Under the pieces are notes generated by a model that ran no database searches, was not told the DNA's origin, and saw only the letters and a program-made list of their open reading frames with translations. This document shows, in pieces, positions 22,101-35,289 of a stretch of DNA of 64,000 nt. Positions within the stretch are counted from its first letter, which is position 1. Each line of letters opens with the position of its first letter. The DNA comes from Neoechinorhynchus agilis (Eukaryota; Acanthocephala). The position numbers and the translations under genes are program-made. Where the stretch lies: positions 6,324,001 through 6,388,000 of the forward strand of contig CM121342.1 of NCBI GenBank assembly GCA_051530055.1, given 5' to 3'.

Positions 22101-25100
22101 GAAAATATCAATGTATTTAATTACAAATTATAAAGTAAGCGCGATTGTGTCTTCAAAGTACCGATTGAGAAAATCTCTTAAACATAGATTTTTATCTTTC
22201 AAAATAAGAAAAAACTCGCTTCAGCACTGTTGACTATTAAAAAATAGAAATTCTTATTGAGCGGTTCAAACAATCAGACGTATTCATGTTATTTAATATT
22301 TCGTGGACAATATTTAAAGAAAAGGATTTTGTCCACGAAATATTAAACAAAATGAATACGCTTTGAGGTTTGAACCGTTCAACAAGAATATCTTTCCACC
22401 CGAATGTGATAGATTTACCTTTAATTGCAATAAATATTGTCTATTCCTGTCCTTTAATGGCTGAATATCATTAAGCACGATTGCAACAATCATGTCTACT
22501 CCGTTAGATTCATGGAAAGCAATCGAGTCCTATTTTTTAAGTCTATTTAGTTTAAGCGAAAGTAAAAATAACCTGATTCGCGTGGCAAGGGCCTTGGCAA
22601 TACTCCGTGAGGGTGTCGAGCGTTTGTGTGATGAGAAAACAATTTTGCTCGGTTATATAATTTCCCAACAATCCGAGAAGACCAGTGTTTGAACCACAGA
22701 TCGTATCCAAGAAGTAAAGCGTCTCCCCGATAAGATTATAGGAAGTCTTATTTTCAGGTTGCTCACGTAGATAATTCTGAATTGTGTGGTTAGCTAAATC
22801 AGTAAAAAGAAATGGAAAATTTGCTTCACCTGAAAAACAGCATTATGGTTTTCACAGAGTAGTTGAAGGAATCTCAAAATCTTTTGAACTCGAAGGACCT
22901 CTTCTGGTAACTTATGAGAATGTCCAGAGTCCGCAGTAGAAGTCATTGAATTATTCCTAGTAAATTTTAAAGTATCGGCAGTACTGTTTTCGCGAAATCC
23001 AATTAAAGACAGCTCCTCGTTTAATCCATCGGAATCGTTTTGACCATTGCTTTCATCTATTTCATCTCCCGTTCCTTGAGAGACGAATGAAGTGAAGATA
23101 ATGCTGCTTGTAGTCGTTTCATTTCCAGGAACTGATAGTTGGTTTTGTAGAATTCGCTGGGCTGTCGATAGACGATCGTAAAACGTTTTAAAGAATCTTT
23201 CTGAACGAGCACCAGCAGCTCTTAAGCATCGGTATACGCTGGCCTACTCCAGGACGCTGAACTTTGATCGTGATTTTAGTTTGAGAAAATTACCTGAATG
23301 ACCTGGTTACCTCCCTCCAACAACGCAATCGATAAATCTACTGCTTGATCGAATATCTCGTCATTCAGGTCGTTAAGGAACATTTCTGTTACTAGAGCAC
23401 TCGCTCCATGTTTGTCCAGTTCGAGTTGATGAGATAGTGCATGTTGAGCAATGTTTGTGTCTAAAATTTCAGAGAAAACTTTTAACTATTCACGGATTTG
23501 AAAATTTCCGATTTGTAAAATTTAATCCGATCTTCCAAATCGTGTAAAGAGAAAGTAAGAGTATAATGTTTTCAGTTCTCTTTTTTTTTGCAATCTACTT
23601 AAATTTCGTTGTTTCCAAATGTCGATATGTGAGGAGGAACCGGGCTAAATGGTTATTAGAATTATTATTTAGAAGTGTTCACACGGAGCAAATCACTTTT
23701 TTTGTCAACTAAAAACGTCTCTGACCTCGTCCGCGTCTTTTAGCAACCCACAAACTGAGATGATGAATCCGATATGAAGTTCGAAACGTTTTTAATCGAA
23801 AAAATTATTTTACCAGGAACAGAGTTCTAAACAATAATTCTAATCGTTGTTTCTGTATTGCTTCTATTGACCGAATCATCGGAACCCGTAATAAACGAAT
23901 TTTCACCACGGAATATTCAAACCTTTCAAATCATGAAGTAGCGTCTTCATACATTGCCGGTCTTCTGAGAAGTACCGTTTGATAAGTCGGATATGTTGCA
24001 ATTGTGCCTAAACCAAAAAAAACATGATAAATTTAATAATTTTTAAACATCGGCTTATTTTCTAGGCTATATTTAGCTAAAAAATCATGCAAACCAATTC
24101 TTCAAGGAGTCTTTGTTCTAAAATAATGCTCTCCATAACTCCTAAAATCTCCACGCATCCCACGAGCAAATTCATTTTCAACTGCTTTTGGCAGTAATCA
24201 ACAAGTCTAAATTGGTGAATAACAACAATAAACATTCATGCAGTGCTGTGGCAACGTTGCACCAATGCAGGCGGTGATCGTGCATAAGAACTTATAGTTT
24301 TATCGCACCTCTGATTTCAGTCTTTTCATTAAAATGTACTCCGTAAACATCACAAGGACTTGTCTAATTTCACTGTAGTCATTTCTCGCGATCAAGTGTT
24401 TTGAGTGATCACTTAGCCTGATTGGAGCACCGTTTTAATCGAAAAAAATCAATCCATACCCATCGTCAAATTATCGAACGCAAAAAAAAACTTACTTTGA
24501 CAAAAGAGCACCTTCGAGAAACATTTCCCGCTCTTTCATTTCATGAGAAAATAATCCTATTGGTCGTCGCAAAATATCCACGAGGGTGCGACATTCTGCA
24601 TTGTACAACGGACTCAATCGATTATAGGCCAAAACCAGAAAAGTCTGCTTTTATCCAATTAAAATCAATATTTGTGCTTAAAAAGTGACAAACCGTGTAA
24701 AAGTCAATAACATTCATTTGTTCCGGAGTGTTCTCGGTAAAAGTCGACCGTCTTCTACTCTCTGCATCAGGATAAGATTCTGCAGATCCATGATCATATC
24801 GATTCCGATCGAGCATTCGTAGTCGTCTTAACCTTGAAATATCCGAAGCTACATGCTGCATCCGTAGCAGTTGAGTGCAATTGTATCGATCGGCTAATAC
24901 AAAATATCAAAAATTTCTATAATACACAAAAAATACAAACCGATTTGAATTACAGCTCCAAGGCATCTGTCCAGTTTAAATCTTTGTATTTGTGTTAGAC
25001 TTTGAGTTGCATAAAGGCGAAACAATACAGAATGAAGTTTTACTAGCAATTTCGTTCTTGCCTAAATGAAGTGAAACTGAAATAGTTGAAAGTTTTTTTT

Positions 25101-28100
25101 ATTCAGAACAAAAGCGTTAGTATTTCCTTATGGTGCACTTTTCTTATGTTTAGAATGAGCGAGTATTAGAATTAGTCGATTTTAAAAGTTATTGCTTGCT
25201 GATACCTCTAGTATAATAGTAGAGTTGAAATGATCAGCCAATGTTGACTAAAGACAACACTTATCGCTTTTAATGAAATGCAAAAAAAGAAACACGATCA
25301 GAATAGATTTTCATTCTAAGACATAGATAAAATCTCAACTCACCGTTTTAGGAACGCCGATGTCAAATGAAGAAGAGTCGAAAAAACTTGTCAAGACGTC
25401 CATGATGTTCTGGGTCACATAAGCAACGAAATCGTCGTCGATTCGATCGTTAGAAATCACCTAAATAATAGCTAGAAAAAGCCGTAAAATTGAGTATGGA
25501 AAATATTACCATTTCAATATCTGGGATGAAACTGCGTTCTATCAAATTCCAAAACTTACTTCCTTGATAGATGTCCTTTAGTTCCAAGTCGCAATCGATA
25601 TAGCAATGGAACAGGAAATTTGTATAAGCTTGTTTTACCTGTTCAAATGTTCACATTGAATTTAAAGGGGAAAAGTGCGACAATTTGATCTTTGAAGCAT
25701 AATTAGAAACTTATGAATTTATTGGCGTAAAGATTAATGCTATAAAAATTTACAACTAATGCTCAGGTTAAGGAAGTTCATCTCAGTGAACATGGAATAT
25801 TCGACTCGTATTTTATAAGTCTCCATAAAGCTTCAGGGATCTTAATCTGGAGTTTAGTTTTATTGGAAAAATCTGAGCACAAAATGAAAAAAGCAAAGAA
25901 TCTGCCAATAAATTCATAATTCTAAAACGTCAACAAAAACCAATGGTCCACAAATGAAAGTCGACTAACTTGAACAAGAGTATTTTCATTCGCAACGACA
26001 TCCGCTATGACATCTAATGGAATTAAGGAATGGCACTTAATCTCCGTATTTTGATTCCTGCCATAAGCACATGCTGCTAGCAGATGAACCAATTGAACGT
26101 GATAGTTCAAAATTGAATTTTCATTTTCAATCTCTTCAGGATTAATCATTCGGTCAAACAAATCGTTAAGGTTTTGCGAGTCATACAAAACCAATGAATC
26201 AAGAGAATTATAGAGCTGAAATAATTTCGGTTACCGAAAAAGCACAAAAAAATATCTCATAGACCTCAGACATGACCAAATCCTGGGAATTCTTAACAAT
26301 ATTTCCCTGAGCGTGTAAAATTGTATTCAAAAACCTCAAGTAGACAACTTTTCGACCATGAAGTTCCAGTAAATGAATAAAGTGCTGAACATGTTTTTCT
26401 GTGATGAGTCCACAAAGTTTCTCGTTATTGTCGAAAATATAACAGCATGTTTCTACTTCTTGTTCCTATTTTGGAAAAAACATTGAAATTAAAAATTATG
26501 TCGACCAAGTGCTCACTTCCGAGAATTGATTATATTCCCGGAAATATAATTCAAAAAGTCTGGATTGGTTTTCGATATTTCCAAAACAAAAACTTTGAAG
26601 GCATTGGTGTGCCAGGGACATTATTATATTCATTCTTGTGTCTTCAGTCTAAAGAAGAAGATTTTCAGATCGAATGAAGAAATATTTAATTACTTTATCG
26701 TAAGGGATTCTTAATAAATCCAAAACAGCCACATGAACATCCATATTTCTCAAAAGTCTTTGTTCATTTTCACATGGAAATTGCTTCATATTCTCTGTCC
26801 TTACACATAGACGAATCATCCGTTTAAGAATCTAAAGCAAAAATATTTTCTATTCAATAAAATAATGTGTGCACCTGATAAACAGAATTATATTTCTTTG
26901 CTTTGCTTGCACTAATTGGCGGTCCATTCTCCATTGAAACATCACTGGAATCATAAATTATTCTCTAAAATTTCCTTAGAACAAAGCTTTTAACGAATCA
27001 AATCATACACGCTCTTCAGAAATTCCTTCTCGTGATTCTTCGCTAATATCATCATCGTTTTTCTTATATACCCAAAGTTCTGATTTTTCCACAAAAAGTC
27101 TCAACTGGTCTAGGTCTCGTTTTATCTGTTTGTAATTCTCGACATCCGTGTCCGAAACAAGTAGTTGAACCTATTTCGAGCTAAATAAAAGCTCTTAATT
27201 GATCAGCAAATTAAACCTGTTTTAGATGAGTGATTGTTTCGTCCCTCTGTTTAAAATATCGGATAAGCAAATAGAACGCTTTTGAGACGATTGGTTGATA
27301 ATCATTAAACAGAAGGATAAGAAGGACTTGTAGGAAGTATCTTCCTTTTACATTGTCCATGTCAATATTTGGATCTTCTGAGTCAAACACTTGTTCAATC
27401 TCCTTTGATGCCGACTCAAAACTGCTTGCGATTGCTACTTTAAGATATAATGATCTGAGGTTGTATAGATGTAAATGGCCTTACATTTCTTTTCAAACAT
27501 GCACTTGAATACGGATAATAGTCTAGAAATGCAAAAGTCGAGTCGTATGTCCATGATAAACTAAAATGTTTCAGTTTTAGCGTAGAAATTTCTAAGGGTT
27601 GGTATAATAATCAGACTTTTATGGCCTCAGACATTACAAAGTGATCAAAAATCCGGAAATTTTCATCTCCGTTTTGCCTAGTTGTAATTAATATGACTTA
27701 AGTCTATAGCTGCAATTGTAAATGAACCGCATAGACACTCATTTTAATTGTCATAAATTAAAGTATTTTACTATATTTTGTTTAATGATTGAGAAAATAG
27801 AGATTAATTTTACTAAGTATCTATGTACGGCCTTTTGCACGGCTGATAATTTTCCTTGGACACACATCCCCACCACCGCTGAAGGGACGAGGAAACTCAC
27901 GGATGAGTCCCGCCTCCCAGGGTGGTATCTGAGAATCCAGAGGAATGTCCGTAGTTGTGTCGAGGTGGTCAAGTGGATTAATGCCCGTGATCCCATTTAA
28001 GGGTAAACTGGTTCGAAACCCCTTATCGCCAAAGCCTCATGACCAAAGGGGACGAAATACCTCGTTGATTGAGGAAACTCATTGATGAGTCCCGCCTCCC

Positions 28101-31100
28101 AGGGTGGCATCTGAGAATCCAGAGGAATGTCCGTAGTTGTGTCGAGGTGGTCAAGTGGATTAATGCCCGTGATCCCATTTAAGGGTAAACTGGTTCGAAA
28201 CCTCTTATCGCCAAAGCCTCATGACCAAAGGGGACGAAATACCTCGTTGAACTGAGGAAACTCACGGATGAGTCCCGCCTCCCAGGGTGGTATCTGAGAA
28301 TCCAGAGGAATGTCCGTAGTTGTGTCGAGGTGGTCAAGTGGATTAATGCCCGTGATCCCATTTAAGGGTAAACTGGTTCGAAACCCCTTATCGCCAAAGG
28401 CCTCATGACCAAAGGGGACGAAATACCTCGTTGAACTGAGGAAACTCATTGATGAGTCCCGCCTTCTCGTGAGGTATCTGAGGATCCTTCCCTGGACCAG
28501 ATCGGTGGGATGTGTGCCCAGAGAGAAAACAATCAGCAATGGAAAAAGGACCTAAATAAAAGTTACCGGCTGGCCAGTCTTCAAAAATTAATTTTACTAT
28601 CTGACTTTATTTTCGAAATCACCAAACAAAATATATCCATGAGCGTATTCTTTACAATAGCGGCGAAAACAGGACTTTTTATAGAAAAGGAATTAAAGCC
28701 AAGCGACGTCGACTTAACGATTAATGGTCTTACCTCAATAATTGACATAATGTTCAGTCGAATATCATTTGATAGATCATCCACTGGTTCAACATCGACT
28801 ACGTTAGACGACAAAAACACTGATTTTGCATTTAGCTCTAGGTCATGTTCCACAATGTCCGAAGAAGCTTTTGGACTTGCTCGAGAAGCAAGTAATTTCA
28901 AAAGAGTTTTCGTCAAGTGGAGTAAGTCCGAGAAAGTGTAAAATCCAAAGAATATAAGGCGTTTAGCCAAAGATACAACCTTCAACAACATGAAATGTGT
29001 AAAAAGTGTGTTAAAAATACCTCGTGAGTAAGTTTATTCTGATCTTTAGATTCGAATGCATTAGATTTGCATGAAACAGTGAACAAATAATCTTCGACGA
29101 ATATTTTAACATGGCTAAACTGCACGTGAGCTGTATCCTTATCAGCTGCTATCTTATCATAGCTATTATGTGATTTAAAGCAAACTAAAGGCATAGAATA
29201 TTTTAAATACCTTTCCAGTGTCACTTCAGATTGAATCTCTTTCCACAATCGAGCATACTTAATTCTTGTGACTTCTTCTTGAGGATCTCGATTGACATGA
29301 AGATGGATCAATAAGTTACAGAAAGCAGCTCTTAAATTGTACGGGATATTCTTGCTCCGTACACACCTTTTAACGTTTTTTTTAGAAATGTCTTTCCAAG
29401 AAAACATTTACCACAAAATGAGTTGCGGTGATAAACGTGGTGTGAGATAATCGATTGCAAGATATTGGCGATCACAGCACATTCTTGAAAATAATGATAG
29501 TTGGTATCTTTAGAATTTTAAGTGTGAATTCTCAAGGTTTTTTGAATTTCGACTCACCGATAATATTTTAATGTCTGTTTTGCAGTTTCATCAGTCTCAG
29601 CTCGCTTACAATATTTGTCAATATTTTCTTCTTCTCCATGTACAATGATTTTAACGATTTTATCTGCATCCGGAATTACGCTTCCGACTTGAGTCATTAA
29701 AGAATTGCTCGGAGTGTCGGAATTTTCAAGGAATCTTTTTTAAAATAAATTTTTCTTCAAATTATAAATGATATCTACTTTTACCTTGTCTCAATCAATA
29801 TTCCCTGGCGTCGTTCGAGCAATGATCTGCAAATCATCTCCTGAGTGCGAGCAATAGCTTGATGATTCGACACACATAGATCGCATAAATAGTTCAAAAA
29901 TCGACAATCCTTTCTGTTTTCGAGCAAGTTCACAAAAGTCTCGATTTCCCGTTCCGTTATATGCTTCTCCAATAATTTCCGATTATTATGAAGAAGGGCG
30001 GTAATGGTTTCCTCGGCTAAAATATCATAACCGATTTGGGCTTGCATGAATCCAAATTCCTTGGCTATTGTTTCCTACTCCCCTCGAATCATTTAAATGA
30101 TTATTTTTTTAAAATACGTACTTGATTTTTTCGATACTGTTGTTGGCACATATTTAATATTCGGTAGCATAGTCGACAAATCATTTTTATCTGATTTTTT
30201 TCGACGGTAACACGGTGATCATATTCCTTTTCGTCTTGTTTATCTACAGTCAATTCATCTTTTCTTATCAACTTTGGTTTCAGGATTTTTAATACATTGA
30301 ATAACTACAAAAAAAGAGATTTGTTGGAAAAATAAGACTAATGAGAACTTACAGCTTTTATAATTCCCTGCTCCCTGACGAGTTTTTGACGATCTCGATG
30401 TGGTTTTATTACTTGAACGGAAAATGGGTCGGTGTTCGTCGGTTCGTGTGTCGCGAGAAAGTAAACGAGGTCGGTTAGGACATTTATAATCCGCCTAAGT
30501 GATTAATATTTTGTTATTCACTTGAAAGTAAATTTCCACCAACTTCTTTTCATTGTTGGAAATCGTCGCGATTCCACCTTCCTCCCACTTCCCTACCGTT
30601 CCAGCTAACATAGATCCCATATCTCGTGCAAAATCCAAATCGCGAACTTCTTGCTGAGAAACCAAAATTATCTGAAATGCTTCTTTGTCCTCTTTGAGCA
30701 TATCCGCGGCAACCTATCAATCAACAATATTCCGCTGGGTTTTTTTCGTGGTAAATTACCTTATATCTAACACCTTCATCGTCCGGATCCATCTTTATCC
30801 CAGTACTATGGATCCAAGAACTTGATTGAAGATGTCTCAAGCGTACATAGGAACCTCTTGGTACGCATTCGTCCGGTCTACTAATAATCACAGTTGGATC
30901 GAGCTCAAAAAGCGATCCAAAGTCATATGGCTGAATAATGGATACCAATTGGTAGGTAGATCCTTCGTCTATTGAAAATCGTCTGATGGGTCGATCAGGA
31001 TCTTCGGTTTTTTCCGCATCAATTTGAGCTGCAAGGTAGTTCCCAGTGGCAAGATGTTTAAACCGAAAAAAGGAATTCCAAGATCCAACTCCACCACGAC

Positions 31101-32314
31101 ACGGATCCTTTTGAACAACTTCAACTTCCCAGAGGGCATTAGAAGAAGTAGCGGAAGTTGCCGTCACTCGTCCAGTTGCTCGCAAAAATACCACATTTTT
31201 CTTTTTATACTTATCACAAGTCAGAAACTTCTCTTGTTCTGAATGAAAAAGTCGGACGATATCGCCACTTTTAAGGAAATTGGACAACTCTTCTTTCCAT
31301 TTGATGAAGAGTGTGATCTTCCAACTGGTTTGAATGTGAGAACTCACTGTCCTTTGATGTGTAAACATCTTAACGCCATGACAATTGACCTAATTAGAGA
31401 CTGTTGAGCGCATGTGATTTGATTATGATACAACCTCACGCATCATTGGAAACTCATTTAGAGTGGCATCACTCACATGAAGAGGCTGAGTACCGCCATA
31501 TTGCATCAGGACGACCTTATCTCCAATTACAACCTAAAAATTAGAATTTAATAGTAGTTTATTGTTAAACACACACATATCAAACATACTCGTTCTCCTT
31601 TAGATCTTAATTTATAGTATGGCTCCACCATAAACCAAGAACCTTCGTTTCCATAAGGATCTAAGGTCACCCGCATTGCATTCCTTTCCACAAGAGCTGG
31701 CAATCTTTTATTTATTGTTAGGTATCGATTACTTTTCACATGTAATAACTACAAGATTTACACAATGTACTTATCAGTGAAACTTTAGCAAACCTGGATA
31801 ACAGTATCGCTGTACTTCACAAAAGCACCTAAATTCTTTTTATTTTCACCTTCATTCTGTTTCTTTTCAGATTCTGCAGCGACCTAGATTTATAGATTTT
31901 TGTTTATTCTACATAAAAAAATGATCGGTTTTAACCTTTAACTTTTTGTATTCCTTAGATTGATGTGCTAATTTCTGTGCCTTCCAATATTGCATCTGCG
32001 CGCTGTATCGATTTTGAGGACATACTTTAAATAAGCAATCTATATAAGGACGACGTATCTTAAATTTCCCTAACTCTCCAGACTTCACAACAAACCTCGG
32101 TAATTTTTGGGCGGAAGGTTAGAATCCGTCTCTTCTACCTCCACAACGCAACGGTCGTCCACGAGACTTTGAGAATTTGTGTTAAACAAAGCGTCAAAAT
32201 TAGAGCTTTTTACCCCAAAGTACTCGCAAATCCATGGATTCCAGCTTCCACGTGCAAGGCGACAATGTCTCCGATATTCAGAAAACTGGACGCTGTTTCA
32301 TCCAGATTCTTCAT
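19152..32314 (-). CDS. itpr: Inositol 1,4,5-trisphosphate receptor
   Basis: Tetrameric ER calcium-release channel opened by IP3 and calcium. The gene spans about 13 kb with many small exons and mostly 40-60 bp introns. The N-terminus (ATG 32312-32314, [15 protein letters not shown]) and MIR/beta-trefoil parts run to about 31560 ([20 protein letters not shown]); the IP3-binding core follows ([20 protein letters not shown] at 31368-30721); then RIH/armadillo regions ([20 protein letters not shown] 29781-30047; [20 protein letters not shown] 28982-29407; [17 protein letters not shown] 28720-28991) and the conserved GPCHANQ segment near 22570. Membrane and pore exons lie at 19744-21486, with the filter GGGIGDV near 20010 and the gate helix [20 protein letters not shown]. 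The C-terminal coiled coil (19152-19400) ends in TAA at 19152. Intron 27568-28718 holds a repeat array and intron 21706-22418 two foldbacks. Length and order match the family; I see no break in the exons checked. Confidence 0.93.
21823..21917. repeat. Foldback element 1 in an IP3 receptor intron
   Basis: Near-perfect inverted arms of about 40 bp (outer ends AAATATTTCGTAAGCTTTTT and its complement; inner ends TCTTCAGTTA and TAACTGAAGA) around a short AT-rich loop. It lies in the 713-bp intron 21706-22418, far longer than the usual intron of this gene. Confidence 0.75.
22250..22389. repeat. Foldback element 2 in an IP3 receptor intron
   Basis: Imperfect inverted arms of about 60 bp: outer ends ATTCTTATTGAGCGGTTCAAA and complement (one or two mismatches), inner ends TTTCGTGGACAA and TTGTCCACGAAA, with an 18-nt loop. 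Size and form suit a small non-autonomous DNA transposon (MITE). No clear target duplication was resolved. Confidence 0.75.
27880..28500 (+). repeat. tRNA-derived, SINE-like tandem array in IP3 receptor intron
   Basis: Three full units and one partial, about 184 bp each. Each full unit contains a tRNA-like block (first copy 27959-28030, 72 nt) starting GTCGAGG, with an A-box-like TGGTCAAGTGG, a perfect B-box GGTTCGAAACC and a partly complementary 3' acceptor side ending GCC. The anticodon arm is not well formed, so this is a Ser/Leu-type tRNA relic rather than a working tRNA. Units also hold GATGAGTCCC and GGGGACGAAAT blocks. It is plus-oriented, antisense to the host gene. Confidence 0.65.
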
Positions 32315-32628
32315 CTAAACCGAGACAATAGGGGCGATGTTGTTTATTTCTAAGACGAAAATTCAGATATATTCTCTTATAGAAAGCTGACAAGTGGTTG
32401 TGCAATCTCTACACAGCATGTTGCTGAAGATACCTTTCTCAAGTGGCATGAAGGAACCACCTGTTTGGCAGAGAACCCGGGCTTGAAATATTGCAAAAAG
32501 AAAATACCTTTATAAAGCATGATTTTTATGTGATTGACCAATTTATTTTTTGTATAATTCCGATACGTTAAATCAGAAAAGTAGAATTAAGAGGACGTCT
32601 ACATAAGAGTTCATATCTCGATCATTAT

Positions 32629-33341
32629 TTATCTTGACAGGTCTAGAGTGCGACTGCACCTTATAAACCACATTATTAGAATCACAAGGGAGTTTGGTGG
32701 AGAAGAGTCTTGAACCTTTAAATTTTTCCGACAAAAACAAACGTCTTTAGTGCAAAAAACACCGTAATTTTCCGATCTCAGTTATATCTTAGATCCACCA
32801 CATTGACAATTATTTTCGATGCTATCTTTTAATGTCGCATCCATCAAGCATTGAGTGACGAAAACGGGTTCATGGGTAACATACCTTTCGGATCATGACA
32901 AGATCAATTGGACAAAAAAGATGGGTGCATTTTTCCACACGATTGATGTTGTTAGAGCGAACATAAAAGCGATACTTATAGACAACAAGTGTACCGGAAA
33001 AATAGATTTTCAAGGATGCCACATGATACTGAACATAATTTGGCATATGCCTTAGGCCAGGAAATCTCCCTCTCATTATCGATAAATTGAAGAAGGATCA
33101 AGAATGTAGTACATCTGGGATCTTTTAATGCAAACGCCCTTGGTTTCTCTACATTTCTTTGGATAATTTGATCGTTATTTTTTCACCAATGACATTTTCC
33201 TAGTTTGAAAGGAACATGACTTCCAAAAAATATGTTGACAGGTGACATCTTTACCGGTTCTTCGGATTTTCCTTCAGATTCCTGGCCATCTTCGGATTCA
33301 CCTGTCGCTTCAACGATCACATCATCCACTAGCAAATCCAT
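32629..33341 (-). CDS. Unrecognised spliced gene upstream of the IP3 receptor
   Basis: Five exons chain in frame by GT-AG: 33255-33341 (MDLLVDDVIVEATGESEDGQ, acidic), 33153-33199 (ENVIGEKITIKLSKE), 32995-33114 (TFLILLQFIDNEREISWPKA, LCSVSCGILENLFFR), 32799-32884 (YVTHEPVFVTQCLMDATLKD) and 32629-32744 (VQDSSPPNSLVILIMWFIR, ending TAA). Introns are 38-110 bp. Phases match at each junction, which strongly supports a real gene. An open Ser/Pro-rich stretch at 33366-33626 may be its 5' exon but could not be joined. The core reads like a helical repeat protein; I do not recognise the family. The fourth exon may instead end at an in-frame TAA (32782). The IP3 receptor start codon lies only about 300 bp downstream. 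Confidence 0.6.
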
Positions 33342-33626
33342 CTTTTGTGTAGATGTTTAAATTTGCTAATACATCGATTGAGGGGGTTCAAGCGAACGAT
33401 CTAATGAAGTTGTGGAACGAGCCGAATCACTAGGAGATTCGGAACTAATGAGAAAATTTGCATTCCCCGTTTGCTTGGAAAAGCTTTGTCTGATAATGCA
33501 TAAACGGGAGAGCTGGCACGCCTGCGTTGATGGTAAAAGGAACAAAGTTGAAGCCAATTTCATCAGAGGAAGGCGAGACGATTTTTCGTGAGAGGTAGGA
33601 TTAAATGGGAATTCAGTCGGGTTCAT

Positions 33627-35289
33627 AGTTAATCGATAAACGTTTCTTAAACCGGTGCTTAAAGCTGATTGAAAGAGTAGTCATTAATTTTTTTTAAAAG
33701 GAGTGCTTGTCTTTATTAAACAGTAAAGTAAATAATTTATAATTACGTAAAAATTAATTTAGAATATAACCATTATTATATCCCTTCCTCGGCTTTTTGC
33801 CATAAAAACTGAGGAAAGGATGTTTTTTTTTGATAAAAATCTTTAAAAATGTTAAAAAAATACTAAGACGACCCACAATGGGGCTTTAAAATTGTTTGAA
33901 AAAAAATCACGGCTTAACAGTCAAAAAAAAGAAAAGTCTCACCGTTATAGAGGCTTTTTCGCCTTCGACATATTCAATCATGGCATTGTATGTTTCAACA
34001 AGAGTGTCTTTTAAATCATTATTGTCCTCAAAACGAAAAAGGTTGAGAAGATAGACTTGAGTTTAACGAGTCCAATGACACCTACAGCGCACATCATTTC
34101 GTTCAGCCTTTCTTCTTTTGAGTCCTATGTTGATATCTAAAACGAATGTATTTTTCATGCTAATTTTTTTTAAAGAAATTAATAGCCACAAAGTTGTGTT
34201 TACTTGTGAAACATTTGTTAACAAAAAAGATGTATCTGACTCATGGAGAGGCGTTTCGGGTTTACGGATACAAGAAAACGTAAATGTCGCTCGAAAACGT
34301 TCAGGTCGAATTGAGCTGAGACAAAGAACGGATTGCGAGACGATTGTAGGCGTACGCGTGTTATCCAAAGATATATGAACGTCTCAGCAACAACACTGTC
34401 ACGCAAGCAAATATTTTGTCAAAAACTCCTGATACATCTTTTACGAGGGAAAGAGACGTTCATCGTAAACTATCTGAAGTTGATCCGAATTGTTTGATTA
34501 AAATTTACGCAGAGTAATTGTTTTTTTTGTTGAAGAAATGGGACTAGCAGACTTCGATATTAAGCAACTTAATTTGGTTTAATGAAAAAAAAATTCAACC
34601 ATGAAATTAAGGAATCTGGGTAGGGTTTTTTTGTGAGAAAGTGCATCAGGTGACTTTGAGAAATTTAATAAGTATTTTCATACAAGAAAGCTATCAAAGT
34701 TTCCAAAATTCCATAGCGGTTAATTAGCTTATATCTAAAAACAAATGCCAAGTTTTCCCTTTTAGGATTGTCTGTAAAAATAGAAAAATTCCTAAGAGCT
34801 TAATATAAATCGCGAATGTGTATGACTTATTAGGACAAACAAACAAGCGGATATGAATGCTAAATGCGCAAAAGCGCATTTTATGGCGTCTCACATTTCG
34901 TCAATGTCACTTGTAAGGGAGAAAAAATATTATTAAAGTTTTTATAGCTATCCGGAAACCCTGTGGACAGATTTATAGTAAGATTTTTAATAGTTTTTCA
35001 ATGTATCTCGATGGGTTGATTAAATAAATGTCGGGTTTTCCTATAAGTTGTGAGATTTTCCGAATGAAGAGTACCAAAGGATTGATAATAGAGGTCTAAT
35101 GCGATCACGTTTTATCTCCTCCAGGCATAATTCTGTCAATGGATAGACGAAACTTTCGGACACTTCACCGATTGTCGGGACATAAAGACAGGTTGAATCC
35201 TCATTCTGACTGTCTATAGCTATCTGCGATCGACTGCTCTCGGGATTCTAAGTCCGTCCCGCCAATCCGATTTCTTGGTACTGGAAATC
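33627..35289. other. Mostly empty stretch with one weak ORF
   Basis: AT-rich DNA. The only frame worth noting is 34127-34378 (+), 83 codons, reading HKVVFTCETFVNKKDVSDSW and RIQENVNVARKRSGRIELRQ. The opposite strand is also open there, so coding status is unsettled. Nothing else was recognised. Confidence 0.35.

Noticed and set aside
24422-24688. Plus-strand 88-codon frame
   Set aside because: It is antisense to IP3 receptor exons and introns; the minus strand carries the family match.
27959-28030. Functional tRNA gene
   Set aside because: A- and B-boxes are present but the anticodon arm does not fold and the acceptor stem is only partly paired; it is repeated as part of a larger unit.
27722-28539. 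Overlapping frames on both strands with [22 protein letters not shown] repeats
   Set aside because: They are readings of the tRNA-derived tandem repeat in an IP3 receptor intron, equally open on both strands.
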